Source: Dokdonella sp. (GTDB taxonomy: Bacteria; Pseudomonadota; Gammaproteobacteria; Xanthomonadales; Rhodanobacteraceae). Taken from it: a stretch of DNA of 64,000 bases. The notes below the pieces were generated by a model. The model was not told the origin of the DNA, ran no database searches, and saw nothing but the letters and a program-made list of their open reading frames with translations. The stretch is taken from contig NZ_JAHCAP010000004.1 in the NCBI RefSeq assembly GCF_019634815.1, forward strand, positions 118,871 through 182,870, read 5' to 3'. This document shows positions 45,417 through 54,423 of this stretch, in pieces (the stretch's first letter is position 1; the number at the start of each line of letters is the position of its first letter). Made by a program: the position numbers and the translations under genes.

Positions 45417-46418
45417 TCAGCGGCTGCGGTCGATCGCGTAATCGGCAAGCAGCGCGAGTGCATCGCGCGCCGGCGAGGCCGGCAAGGCGCGCAGCGCCGT
45501 GCGCGCCGAGTCGGCATAGCCATGCGCATGGGCGCGCGAGGCGGCGAGTGCGTCAGTGGCGTGGATTGCCGCAAGCACTTCGGGCAGGGCGTCGCGGCCT
45601 CCGTTCTGCACCGCCTGCTTGAGCAAGGCTGCCTGCGCCGCGGAACTGCGCTCGATGGCGAGGATCAGCGGCAGGGTCGGTTTGCCTTCGGCGAGATCGT
45701 CGCCGATGTTCTTGCCGAGCGTGTCGGCGTCGGAAGCGTAATCGAGCACGTCGTCGGCGATCTGGAACGCGAAGCCGAGGTCGAGGCCAAAGCGTGCGAG
45801 CGCGTCTTCCTGCTCGCGTGGCAGACCAGCAAGCACCGCGCCCAGCCGCGTGGCCGCCGCGAACAGTACCGCGGTCTTGCGTTCGATCACCTCGAGATAG
45901 GCGTGCTGCGTGGTGTCGGGATTGCCGATGTTGAGCAGTTGCAGCACCTCGCCTTCGGCGATGCGGTTGGTGGTGTCGGCAAGGATGCGCATGATGCGCA
46001 TGCTGTCGAGCTCGACCATCATCTGGAACGAGCGCGAGTAGAGGAAATCGCCGACCAGCACGCTGGCGGCATTGCCCCACATCGCGTTGGCGGTCTTGCG
46101 GCCGCGGCGCAGGTCGGATTCGTCGACCACGTCGTCATGCAGCAGGGTCGAGGTGTGGATGAATTCGATCACCGCCGCGAGTTGCGCATGCTGGTGGCCG
46201 GTGTAACCCGCGGCTCGTGCGGCGAGCACGTGCAACATCGGTCGCAGGCGCTTGCCACCACCGCCGATAATGTGCTCGGCAATCTGGTTGATGAGCACGA
46301 CATCCGAAGCCAGGCGGCTGCGGATCAGGGCGTCGACCGCGGCCATGTCGGCCATCGCCAGTTGCTGCACGTCGGCGAAGCTCGCGATGGAGACAGAGGC
46401 TTGCGGCAGGGCGGACAT
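45417..46418 (-). CDS. ispB: Polyprenyl diphosphate synthase (octaprenyl type)
   Basis: A 333-residue trans-prenyltransferase supplying the ubiquinone side chain. The two aspartate-rich motifs are LLHDDVVDESD and QIADDVLDY; GGGGKRLRPML binds the allylic substrate. Start ATG 46418. Chain length is not certain from sequence alone. Convergent with the small lipoprotein gene and divergent from the MscS-like gene. Confidence 0.92.
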   Translation of the reverse strand: MSALPQASVSIASFADVQQLAMADMAAVDALIRSRLASDVVLINQIAEHIIGGGGKRLRPMLHVLAARAAGYTGHQHAQLAAVIEFIHTSTLLHDDVVDESDLRRGRKTANAMWGNAASVLVGDFLYSRSFQMMVELDSMRIMRILADTTNRIAEGEVLQLLNIGNPDTTQHAYLEVIERKTAVLFAAATRLGAVLAGLPREQEDALARFGLDLGFAFQIADDVLDYASDADTLGKNIGDDLAEGKPTLPLILAIERSSAAQAALLKQAVQNGGRDALPEVLAAIHATDALAASRAHAHGYADSARTALRALPASPARDALALLADYAIDRSR

Positions 46419-46448
46419 GCAAATAGCCGGCGGTTCGGTTGGGGCGCA

Positions 46449-46454
46449 AGTATA
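46449..46454 (-). promoter_or_regulatory. -10 element of ispB
   Basis: On the minus strand TATACT lies about 30 bases before the ispB start. No clear -35. Confidence 0.4.
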
Positions 46455-46465
46455 GCGGGCGCGGT

Positions 46466-46474
46466 TGCTAGAAT
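46466..46474 (+). promoter_or_regulatory. Extended -10 promoter of the MscS-like gene
   Basis: TGCTAGAAT at 46466-46474 is a TGn-extended -10 element, about 30 bases ahead of the start codon. Confidence 0.45.
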
Positions 46475-46505
46475 CGGGCTTCCGTGACGCAAGGACCCGG
46501 TGCCG

Positions 46506-47084
46506 ATGAAGCAATACCTGCCTGTCTGGCTGCAGCCCTCGTTCGATGGGCTCACCGTCGTCGCGCTGGTCGTGCTGGTGCTGCTGGTGGCCTGGCTGGC
46601 GCGCGCCGTGGTGCGCGGCATCGCCCGCCGCATGCGCGCGCGCTACCAGTTCTCCGAGCAGATGATTGCGGTGCCGTTGCGCGTGGCCGGTGCGGCGATC
46701 AACCTCGCCGCGCTGTTCGCGATCCTGCAGATCCTCGGGGTGTCGAGCACGGTGCTGTGGACAGCCTTCACCGGCTTCGCCGCGGTCGGCGCGATCGCGT
46801 TTTTCGCCGGCTGGAGCGTGCTGTCGAACCTGTTCTGCACCCTGTTGATCGTGGTGATGCGACCGTTTCGCCTGCACGATCGTATCGAGCTGCTCGAAGG
46901 CGGTGACAAGCCCGGTGTCAAGGGCGAAGTGGTCGACATCAACATGGTCTACACCAGCCTGCTGGAGGCCGACGGCAGCACCCTGCAGGTGCCCAACGTG
47001 CTGTTCTTCCAGCGCATCACGCGGCGCTGGCCGCTGCCCGATGATGCGCGCGCCCGGCTGACACCCGGTGACGGCAACGGCTGA
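46506..47084 (+). CDS. Small MscS-type mechanosensitive channel family protein
   Basis: A 192-residue protein with about three transmembrane helices ([36 protein letters not shown]; and an MscS pore-like helix [19 protein letters not shown]). A short Sm-like beta domain follows ([29 protein letters not shown], and VPNVLFFQR). It is much shorter than MscS and lacks the C-terminal cage; GTG 46500 is an alternative start. Possibly a simple osmotic-shock channel. Confidence 0.82.
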   Translation: MKQYLPVWLQPSFDGLTVVALVVLVLLVAWLARAVVRGIARRMRARYQFSEQMIAVPLRVAGAAINLAALFAILQILGVSSTVLWTAFTGFAAVGAIAFFAGWSVLSNLFCTLLIVVMRPFRLHDRIELLEGGDKPGVKGEVVDINMVYTSLLEADGSTLQVPNVLFFQRITRRWPLPDDARARLTPGDGNG

Positions 47085-47172
47085 CACGCGCGCGCGTCAG
47101 CGGCCGACACCGCGCATGCAGCGGCATGCGATACTGCGTGCCGTTTCCATCCGCAGCATGGCAGAGGCTTCC

Positions 47173-47697
47173 ATGGCACGTGGCATCAACAAGGTCATCC
47201 TCGTCGGCAATCTCGGCGCCGATCCCGAAACGCGCTACACGACGGGTGGCGGTGCAGTCACCAACATCCGTCTGGCGACCTCCGAGCAGTGGCGCGACAA
47301 GCAGACCGGCGAGAACCAGGAACGCACCGAGTGGCACCGCGTGGTGCTGTTCGGCAAGCTCGGCGAGATCGCCGGCGAATACCTCAAGAAGGGTCGGCAG
47401 GTCTATATCGAAGGATCGCTGCGCACCAACAAGTACACCGACAAGGAAGGCATCGAACGCTACACCACCGACATCGTTGCCAACGAGATGCAGATGCTCG
47501 GCGGCGGTGGTGGCGAAGGCCGTGGTGGTGGTGGCGGCGATGAAGGCGGCTACTCGCGTGGCGGTGGCGGCGGTGGTGGTTATGGCCGCGGCGAACGCGG
47601 CAACGCACCCGCGCGCTCGGCGGCGCAAGATGCGCCGTCACGCCAGGCGCCGCCTGCGGCCGACAATTTCGTCGACGACGACGAGATTCCGTTCTAG
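47173..47697 (+). CDS. ssb: Single-stranded DNA-binding protein
   Basis: A 174-residue SSB: an OB-fold of about 110 residues ([18 protein letters not shown], with [19 protein letters not shown]), then a Gly-rich low-complexity linker, and the acidic tip DDDEIPF that recruits replication and repair partners. ATG 47173 (MARGIN) is chosen; ATG 47158 would add five residues. A perfect hairpin follows. Confidence 0.95.
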   Translation: MARGINKVILVGNLGADPETRYTTGGGAVTNIRLATSEQWRDKQTGENQERTEWHRVVLFGKLGEIAGEYLKKGRQVYIEGSLRTNKYTDKEGIERYTTDIVANEMQMLGGGGGEGRGGGGGDEGGYSRGGGGGGGYGRGERGNAPARSAAQDAPSRQAPPAADNFVDDDEIPF

Positions 47698-47737
47698 CGC
47701 AACACTTGTCAGGCGGTCCTGCCGTCACCATCGAATC

Positions 47738-47770
47738 CTGCCTGCGGCGCGCGGCGCGCGCCGCAGGCAG
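47738..47770. repeat. Perfect 15-bp inverted repeat downstream of ssb
   Basis: CTGCCTGCGGCGCGC (47738-47752) and its exact complement (47756-47770) are separated by three bases. The stem is very GC-rich but has no T tract, so it may be a transcript-stabilising or Rho-related 3' structure. It lies in a 269-bp gap before the next gene. Confidence 0.6.
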
Positions 47771-47966
47771 ACTGGCGAATTCGCGCGAATGCACATGAAG
47801 ACGACGCGCGCCAACGCACGCCATCGCGGCGCGCGATCCGCTGTCGCGGGGATGGCCGTTTCTGGGTGATCAATGCGCTTCCCCGCGCCGGAAATCCGGC
47901 CGCCGTCACGTTCGCCCGCTTGACGCTATGCTGCAATCAGCGTCCATCGTCCATTCGGGGGCTGCC

Positions 47967-49370
47967 ATGCTGCGCCGCACATGCCTGTTTTCGTGTCTGC
48001 TCTTCGCTTCCCTTGCGCAGGCAGCCACCTTCCACATCGATCCGGTGGTCGGCAGTGATGGCGGCGACGGCAGCGCCGCCAATCCGTGGCGTTCGCTTTC
48101 GACCGTGCTCGACTCGGGGCTGATCGAGACACGCGACTGGCCGGACTATCCCTACGCGCCGGGCATGCAACTGCAGGTCGTCCATGCCGGTGCACCCGTG
48201 CGCGCGGGCGATACCCTGCTGCTGCACACGGGCTATTACGGCGACGTCACGATTGCCCACGCCTACAACACGACAGCGATCACGATTGCGGCCGCGCCCG
48301 GTGCGCAGGCGCGTTTGCGCAGCCTGCTGGTGCGTTCTGCTCAGAACTGGATCGTGCGCGGCCTTGCGGTGAGTCCATCGTTCGGGCCGGCGTCCGATCC
48401 CGACACCATCGTCGAGGTGCAGAACCACAACTGGTTCGGACCGAGCTGGGACATCGAACTCGATGATCTGGATATCTACTCGATCGATGACGCGTCCGCG
48501 TGGGGGCCGATCGAGTGGGTCGATCAGGCCTGGAGCGGCGTCGGCATCGGTGCCGACCGCGTGAACCTGCACGACAGTCGCGTCCGCAACGTGCGCTTCG
48601 GCATCGCCGTCGATGGCGCCGATGCGGTGATTCGGCGCAACCTCGTCGATGGCTTCTCCGCCGACGGCCTGCGCGGTTTGGGCGATCGCGGCCTGTTCGA
48701 ATACAACCGCGTGCAGAACAACCTGATCGACGACGAGTTCGACGCCAACCACGACGATGGCTTCCAGAGCTGGTCAGTCGGGCCCGGCGGGGTTGGCACC
48801 GGCGAGGTGGTTGGCGTGACCCTGCGCGGCAACGTGTTCATCAATGCCACCAATCCGGCGAATCCGCTGCGCAGCTCGATGCAGGGCATCGGCTGTTTCG
48901 ACGGCTTCTTTCGCGGTTGGGTGGTCGAGAACAACGTGATTGTCACCGACCACTGGCACGGCATCAGCTTCTACGGCATGCGTGACTCGCGCATCGTCAA
49001 CAACAGCGTGATCGATCTCGTCGAAGGCGCGCCCGGCGCGCCGTGGATCATGGTGCATGCACACAAGGATGGCCGGCCGAGCGAGGCCGTCGTGGTGCGC
49101 AACAATCTGTCGGCGGACTTTTCGCTCGATGGCAACGCCCTCGTGGTCGACCACAACTTCGAGTTCAGCGATGCCGCAGCCTTGTTCGTGGCGCCGCCTT
49201 TCGATCTGCATCTGCGCGCAGGCGCGAGCGCGATCGATGCCGGCAGCGCGGTACTCGCGCCCGCGGTGGATGTCGAAGGAGTGCCACGACCGCAGGGCGC
49301 GGGCTTCGATCTGGGTGCCTACGAATGGCGCGGCGACGCGATCTTCAGCGACGACTTCGAGGCATCCTGA
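47967..49370 (+). CDS. Secreted right-handed beta-helix protein with C-terminal FSDDFE tail
   Basis: A 467-residue exported protein with a signal peptide (MLRRTCLFSCLLFASLAQA) and repeated strand/turn units rich in Asn and Asp (VRGLAVSPSF; RRNLVDGFSAD; LRGNVFINATN; VRNNLSADFS) typical of a parallel beta-helix. It begins with the DGSAANPWRSL pattern often seen in DUF1565/pectate-lyase-like surface proteins. The last residues, IFSDDFEAS, contain a short conserved tail I associate with xanthomonad secreted proteins. No catalytic residues are evident. Probably cell-surface or extracellular. Confidence 0.75.
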   Translation: MLRRTCLFSCLLFASLAQAATFHIDPVVGSDGGDGSAANPWRSLSTVLDSGLIETRDWPDYPYAPGMQLQVVHAGAPVRAGDTLLLHTGYYGDVTIAHAYNTTAITIAAAPGAQARLRSLLVRSAQNWIVRGLAVSPSFGPASDPDTIVEVQNHNWFGPSWDIELDDLDIYSIDDASAWGPIEWVDQAWSGVGIGADRVNLHDSRVRNVRFGIAVDGADAVIRRNLVDGFSADGLRGLGDRGLFEYNRVQNNLIDDEFDANHDDGFQSWSVGPGGVGTGEVVGVTLRGNVFINATNPANPLRSSMQGIGCFDGFFRGWVVENNVIVTDHWHGISFYGMRDSRIVNNSVIDLVEGAPGAPWIMVHAHKDGRPSEAVVVRNNLSADFSLDGNALVVDHNFEFSDAAALFVAPPFDLHLRAGASAIDAGSAVLAPAVDVEGVPRPQGAGFDLGAYEWRGDAIFSDDFEAS

Positions 49371-49389
49371 GCGCGCGCAGGATGCGCGC

Positions 49390-49740
49390 CTATTCGCTGC
49401 GTCCGTGCTCGAGGTGAAAGCGGTGAAGGAAGCGATGCACGATCGGTGCGAACACGATCGCGGTGATCGCGAGCACGGCGATGCCGCAGTAGAGCGCATA
49501 GCCGCCGGCGAACAGCTTGCCGCAGGTCGTGCGCACTGGATCGACCGGGCACATGCCGCCAAGCAGCATCGCGGCGTTGAGGAAGGCATCGAGCCAATTG
49601 AAACCTTCACAGGCGCGGTAGCCGATCATGCCGATCAGCAGGGAGGCGCCGACCACGCCCGCACCGAGCAGGGCCGAGCGGATGAGGCGGCCGAGCAAGG
49701 CGCGCCGTGGCAGCAGGGGGTCCTTGAAATGTTCGTACAT
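49390..49740 (-). CDS. Small membrane protein with a channel-like topology
   Basis: A 116-residue protein with two clear transmembrane helices (LIRSALLGAGVVGASLLIG and GGYALYCGIAVLAITAIV) and a re-entrant-looking segment between them (WLDAFLNAAMLLGGMCPVD). The C-terminus is Arg/His-rich (FLHRFHLEHGRSE). The helix-pore-helix order resembles a small ion channel, but the TVGYG filter is not present. No family named with confidence. Convergent with the beta-helix gene. Confidence 0.6.
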   Translation of the reverse strand: MYEHFKDPLLPRRALLGRLIRSALLGAGVVGASLLIGMIGYRACEGFNWLDAFLNAAMLLGGMCPVDPVRTTCGKLFAGGYALYCGIAVLAITAIVFAPIVHRFLHRFHLEHGRSE

Positions 49741-49838
49741 GCTCGACCTCGTGACGGCTCCTGCGGATGATGGATCGGCAAGGCTGACGAAATCCTGTTT
49801 GCCGCCAGCGGCTGGCGCGGATTGTGCGCGCGGGCGAC

Positions 49839-51074
49839 TCAGGGGTCACGTTCGGCGCGGCGCGCGACGAGCGTGGATGCAGCGAGATCGGCGCTGACAT
49901 TGCCGATCGTCGCGAACAGATCGGGAATCGTGTCGACCGCGAGCAAGAGGCCGAGCGGCGCCACCGGCAAGCCCATCGCCGAGGTCACCGGCAGGGTCGT
50001 CGCCATGAAACTGACCTGGCCGGGCAGGCCGACCGCGCCGAGGCTGATCACCACCGCGAGCGCGGCGCCGACGGCGAGCTGCGCAGCGGAAACGTCGATC
50101 CCGTAGATCCAGGCCACGAACAGCGCCGAGCCGATGTACTGCATCGGACTGGTGATGCGAAACAGCGAGGCCGCCAGCGGCAGCACCAGTGCGGCAATCG
50201 CGTTGGGCTGGCCCAGTCGCGTGGTCGCCGATTCGAGCATCGCCGGCAAGGACGCGAGTGAGGATTGCGTGCTCGCGGCGACGACTTGTGCGGGCACGAT
50301 GCCGCTGGCAAAGCGGCGCAGCGGGATGCCGCCAAACAGCATCACGGTTGGATACAGCAGGGCGGTGGCGAGCAGATACATCGTGCATTGCATCGCGATG
50401 TAACCGCCGAGCGCGCCGATCACGCCGTGGCCCGCGCGTGCGCAGACCGCGAGCACGAGCGCGAACACGCCCAGCGGCGCAACCCACAGCACGCCGCGCA
50501 CGATCACGATCATGGTGTCGGCGAGCGCCTGGAACAGTTCGATCAGGCGCGCGCGGCGCGTGGCCTCGATGCGCGTGAGCGCAAAGCCGAAACACAGCGC
50601 GAACACCACCAGCGGCAACATCGCCGCCTGCGCCGCGGCGGCGATCGCATTGCTCGGCACGATGCTCGCGAGCCAGTCACCGAAATTCGGCGCAGCCGCC
50701 ACGGTCGTCGCCGTGGGTATCGCCGCGCGCAGCGCCTCGACGGTGGCTGGGTCGCGCGGCAGCAGGGCGAGCAGCAGCGGCGCCAACAGCGCCATCAAGG
50801 CCGCGCCGGCACTGAGCAGGGCCGCGAACACGAACAGCGCGCGGCGTGCGGTGCGTCCCGATGCAGCCGCTTCGCTGGCGGCGCCGACACCGACGATGAC
50901 GAGGGCGAGCACCAGCGGCACCACGGTCATCTGCAAGGCGTTGAGCCAGAGCCGTCCGATCGGCTGCACGAGGTCTGCTGCGCGCGTCGCCAGTGCAGGA
51001 TCGAACCATGCCAAGGCCAGACCGACGAGGGCGCCGAGGATGAGTCCAAGCAGGATGCGGGCGGTCGATGACAT
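49839..51074 (-). CDS. Dicarboxylate/amino-acid:cation symporter (DAACS family)
   Basis: A 411-residue membrane protein of the DctA/GltP family. It has eight predicted helices, a serine-rich hairpin stretch (VAASTQSSLASLPAMLE) and the motif AVDTIPDLFATIGNVSADL near the end, where NSAD/NVSAD contributes to substrate and Na+ binding. It transports acidic substrates with protons or sodium. It follows the L,D-transpeptidase gene by 12 bp, so it is probably part of the murein-peptide operon and might take up D- or L-glutamate. Confidence 0.85.
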   Translation of the reverse strand: MSSTARILLGLILGALVGLALAWFDPALATRAADLVQPIGRLWLNALQMTVVPLVLALVIVGVGAASEAAASGRTARRALFVFAALLSAGAALMALLAPLLLALLPRDPATVEALRAAIPTATTVAAAPNFGDWLASIVPSNAIAAAAQAAMLPLVVFALCFGFALTRIEATRRARLIELFQALADTMIVIVRGVLWVAPLGVFALVLAVCARAGHGVIGALGGYIAMQCTMYLLATALLYPTVMLFGGIPLRRFASGIVPAQVVAASTQSSLASLPAMLESATTRLGQPNAIAALVLPLAASLFRITSPMQYIGSALFVAWIYGIDVSAAQLAVGAALAVVISLGAVGLPGQVSFMATTLPVTSAMGLPVAPLGLLLAVDTIPDLFATIGNVSADLAASTLVARRAERDP

Positions 51075-51086
51075 GGCGGCGTCGGC

Positions 51087-51881
51087 TCAAGGCGGGTCTT
51101 GCGGCGTGGATTCGGGCAGGTTCCAGATGCGATGCAGGCGCTGGTACTCGAGACGTGGCAACAACACGAACACCGGCGCAGCCTCGGGTTGGAGCCAGCC
51201 GAGCAAGGCGTTCATCGCTGCGTTCGACATCGCGGTACAACCCGCGGTCGGCTCGCCCGGCGTGCGCCACAGATGCAGGAAGATGCAGCTTCCTGCGCCC
51301 TGCTCGTGCTGCGGATTGTCATCCACGACCACGCCAAGCATGTAGCGCGGATCGCCATGCAGATGCAGGTCGCGTCGCATCGGTTCGGACGAACCGGCCA
51401 CCGCCGCGCTGCCGACGGTGCGTGCATCGACGATGCGGTCGTACCAGGGCGAGCCGACCACGTCGATGCACCAGTGATCGGCGCTCATCGGCGCATACGG
51501 CCACGCCGAGTGCAGTGCAGCGGCGGCGCCAAAGGCGGTGCCCAGCGCGAACACGCCGGCCGGACTGCGGCCATCACCCTCGCGCTTCTGCAAGCCGGGC
51601 TGTGGCGGATGCAGGCCGATGCCCCAGGCCGTGCCCTTGCGTCCGATGCTGACTGGACTCGCTTCGCCCTGCGCCTGCCAGCCGCTGGCACCACGTTCGA
51701 AGGCCTGCATGCTTGCCTGCGCAGCATTCCAGTCGGGAGTGATCACGAGGATCATCTGCCGCGACTGCGCCCACGGCAGCGGCTTGCGCACGGGCGCGTG
51801 GCAGGCCGCGATCAAGGCCAGAATCAGCAGCGTCGCAATGCGTGCGGGCGTGCTCGAGCGGGAAACGCAAAACCTGCGCAT
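51087..51881 (-). CDS. YkuD/L,D-transpeptidase-fold lipoprotein (COG3786-like)
   Basis: A 264-residue protein with a lipobox (LILALIAACH) and an ErfK/YbiS/YkuD-type catalytic pattern: FLHLWRTPGEPTAGCTAMS with the catalytic His and Cys. The domain also contains MRRDLHLHGDPRYMLG. It could form or trim 3-3 crosslinks or attack murein peptides. It overlaps the epimerase gene by one base (TGA/ATG). Confidence 0.82.
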   Translation of the reverse strand: MRRFCVSRSSTPARIATLLILALIAACHAPVRKPLPWAQSRQMILVITPDWNAAQASMQAFERGASGWQAQGEASPVSIGRKGTAWGIGLHPPQPGLQKREGDGRSPAGVFALGTAFGAAAALHSAWPYAPMSADHWCIDVVGSPWYDRIVDARTVGSAAVAGSSEPMRRDLHLHGDPRYMLGVVVDDNPQHEQGAGSCIFLHLWRTPGEPTAGCTAMSNAAMNALLGWLQPEAAPVFVLLPRLEYQRLHRIWNLPESTPQDPP

Positions 51882-52975
51882 CAGGCGATCTCCTCGAGTC
51901 CGGCGATGGCGCGGATCCCCAGCCCCGGACCGTCGCCGATCGTGATGCGTGGGCCATCGAAGCGTGTGCCGCCGTCGATCGGATCACGGCTGCACAGCGA
52001 AGGCGCGTCGAGGTCGATGCGCGTGATCGTGCGCGCATGGGCGGCCGCGATGTGGGCCGCGGCGGTGACTGCGATGCCGCTTTCGAGCATGCAGCCAAGC
52101 ATGCATTCGATGCCATGCAAGGCGGCGATGTCGATGATGCGCAGCGTGTTGCCGATCCCGCCTGCCTTCATCAATTTCACGTTGATGATGCGTGCCGCAC
52201 GTCGCTCGATCAGGGCGAGCGCCGCGCGCGCATCGAATGCGCTCTCATCGGCCATCAGCGGCACCTGCACGCGCTCGGCGATGTGGCACATGCCCTCGAT
52301 GTCGGCCGCGGGCACCGGCTGTTCAATGAGGTCGATCTGCACCCCCGCGTGTCCGAGTGCCTGCATCACCTGAACGGTTTGCGCCGCGGTCCAGCCCTGA
52401 TTGGCATCGAGTCGCAGCGCGGCGCGACCGGCCACCACGCGATCGATCGCGCAGACGCGTTCGATGTCGGCGTCCACCTGCTTGCCGACCTTGATCTTGA
52501 GCGCGCTGAAGCCGCGCGCGAGTGCGCGGCGTGCTTCTTCCACCATCGTCTCGACGCTGCCTAGACTGATCGTGAGGCTGGTTTCGAGCCGCGGCGTTCC
52601 GCCTCCGAGGAGTTGATACAGCGGCGCCTGATGCAGCTGGCCCCAAAGGTCGTGCAGCGCGATATCGACTGCCGCCTTGGCGCTGCCGTTGCCGGGCAGG
52701 GCGGTGTCGATGAGCGCGCCGAGATGATTGCGTTGGGCGACCTCGACACCAATCAGGCGCGGCGCGATGTGGTCGCGAATCGCGGCGATGAGCGTGGCAT
52801 GCGTCTCGCCGGTGATCGCCGCGGTCGGCGGCGCCGAGCCATAGCCGATCGCGCCGCTGTCGGTGTGCATCCTCACCACGATGTCATCGACTTCATCGAC
52901 GCTGCGCAGTGCGGTGCGAAACGGCGTGCGCAGCGGCACGCGCAGGCGGCGCAGTTCGATCGCGGTGATCTTCAT
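51881..52975 (-). CDS. L-Ala-D/L-Glu epimerase-like dipeptide epimerase
   Basis: A 364-residue enolase-superfamily enzyme of the AEE/YcjG/YkfB kind. Ligands and catalytic residues seen: KIKVG (KxK), DANQGW, EQPVPAAD, the third acidic ligand in LMADES, and the second catalytic Lys in NVKLMKAGGIG. The substrate-specifying DxD motif is in RIDLDAP. It epimerises L-Ala-D-Glu to L-Ala-L-Glu for re-use of murein peptides. Start ATG 52975 overlaps the NlpC gene by four bases. Confidence 0.9.
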   Translation of the reverse strand: MKITAIELRRLRVPLRTPFRTALRSVDEVDDIVVRMHTDSGAIGYGSAPPTAAITGETHATLIAAIRDHIAPRLIGVEVAQRNHLGALIDTALPGNGSAKAAVDIALHDLWGQLHQAPLYQLLGGGTPRLETSLTISLGSVETMVEEARRALARGFSALKIKVGKQVDADIERVCAIDRVVAGRAALRLDANQGWTAAQTVQVMQALGHAGVQIDLIEQPVPAADIEGMCHIAERVQVPLMADESAFDARAALALIERRAARIINVKLMKAGGIGNTLRIIDIAALHGIECMLGCMLESGIAVTAAAHIAAAHARTITRIDLDAPSLCSRDPIDGGTRFDGPRITIGDGPGLGIRAIAGLEEIA

Positions 52976-54423
52976 CGCGGTAGTCTGTTCGCGGGAACGT
53001 CGGCGTCGCCCGGCACGTCGGCAGCGATGCGCACGATCGCGGTCATCACATCGACCCAGGGCTCACCCTTGCCCGTGCGCAACGGTGCCAGCGGCGTCAC
53101 CACCACGCCATTGGCCGTTTGCTGCAACAAGCGCCCCGTGCCATCGGTGTAGGCAAAGCCGGTGGTGTCATGAATCACCCACGGCAAGCCGTCGAGCTGG
53201 CCGATCACCAGCATCACGTGACCGGGCAGATAGACGAGATCACCCACGCGCGCCGCGCGCAGCGCGGCGATGCGCGCGGCGTGATCGTCGCCCGCGCCGA
53301 ACACGCGCTTGCGCAAGACCGGACTCGCGGCCTGATCGCCGGTATTGCGTGGCAGCTTGAGCCCGAAGCTGCGGTAGACCTCGCTGACGAAGCCCGAGCA
53401 GTCGCGCGCGCCATCGGCATGGCCCCAGCCATAGCGCTCGCCGAGAAACTTGAAGGCCTGACGCAGCACGTTCGCTTGCGTCAGCGGCAGGTAATCGCTG
53501 CTGCTGTCGGCGCTGCGTGGCAACAATGCGGGCGCGAACATGAGGCGACCATCGGCACGCCGCCACGGCAGTTCGAGCACATGACTGCCGAGCGCGCCCT
53601 GACCATGGATGATGCTGCGCGGGGTTTCGTTGCGTGCGAGCGGCAGGCGCAGTCCCATGTCGAGCTGCAAGCGCGACAACGGCGCTTGCTCGGGCGTCGA
53701 GGCTGTTTGCGTGGTTGCCGCGGTGATGATCCGGAAGGGCGTGGCCTGGGCATAGCCGAACACTTCGTCGGCGCTGCCGATCGCCACCGCTGCGTGTTCG
53801 ATCCACGCCGCGTAGGTCTCGCTGATGACGAAAGCCCATTGTCCATCGCGGCTGGCATGCGCGAGCACCACCGCATCGCCGGGAAACAAGGCACTTTCCT
53901 GCAATCGATCGAGTTTGAATGGATCGTCGGCACGGTAGGCAAACTGGTGGCTCGGCAGTCGACGCAGTGCTGCGCGGTGCACCACGAGGCCGTAGCGCAT
54001 CGGATTGGTCGCGGCGATCGCATCGAGGTTGCGATTGGCGAGGATCGCCGCAAAGGTCGGGCTCGAAATCGGCGCGCCGCGCAGATCCATCAGAGGGCCT
54101 TGCGGCGCCGCGCCCAAGGCCTTGATCCAACGAATCACCTGATCGCGCGTGAGCTGCGCGGGCAGGGCGCGCAGATCGTGCATGCTCGGATCGCCCGCGA
54201 TCATCGCGGCATTCTGCGCATCGATCGCGGCGCGATCGAGCATCAAGTGATCGGCTTGAGTGAGTCGGGCGATCCAGAAGTCGGGCGCGAGCTCGGCGTC
54301 ATCGATCTCGAGTGCGGCGTGCGCGACGCTGCGTTGCTGCGCATCAGCCGGCAAGGTCGCCGTGGTGAACACGAGCGCGAACGCGAGGACGCCGCCGATG
54401 CACATTCGCCGCACGATCTTCAT
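52972..54423 (-). CDS. Periplasmic NlpC/P60 peptidase with SH3 domains (YkfC type)
   Basis: A 483-residue exported protein with a signal peptide (MKIVRRMCIGGVLAFALVF). An N-terminal helical stretch and two SH3-like regions (residues about 85-330) precede the NlpC/P60 domain with catalytic Cys in DGARDCSGFVSEVYRSF and His in LVYLPGHVMLVIG. The Bacillus homologue YkfC cleaves gamma-D-Glu-diamino acid bonds in freed murein peptides; the genes ykfB/ykfC correspond to the epimerase and this protein. Start ATG 54423, overlapping the DUF819 gene by four bases. Confidence 0.88.
   Translation of the reverse strand: MKIVRRMCIGGVLAFALVFTTATLPADAQQRSVAHAALEIDDAELAPDFWIARLTQADHLMLDRAAIDAQNAAMIAGDPSMHDLRALPAQLTRDQVIRWIKALGAAPQGPLMDLRGAPISSPTFAAILANRNLDAIAATNPMRYGLVVHRAALRRLPSHQFAYRADDPFKLDRLQESALFPGDAVVLAHASRDGQWAFVISETYAAWIEHAAVAIGSADEVFGYAQATPFRIITAATTQTASTPEQAPLSRLQLDMGLRLPLARNETPRSIIHGQGALGSHVLELPWRRADGRLMFAPALLPRSADSSSDYLPLTQANVLRQAFKFLGERYGWGHADGARDCSGFVSEVYRSFGLKLPRNTGDQAASPVLRKRVFGAGDDHAARIAALRAARVGDLVYLPGHVMLVIGQLDGLPWVIHDTTGFAYTDGTGRLLQQTANGVVVTPLAPLRTGKGEPWVDVMTAIVRIAADVPGDADVPANRLPR

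Noticed and set aside
47500..47600. G-rich repetitive tract that could be mistaken for a repeat array
   Set aside because: It encodes the Gly-rich linker of SSB; the period is that of GGT/GGC codons, with no spacers, so it is not a CRISPR or satellite.
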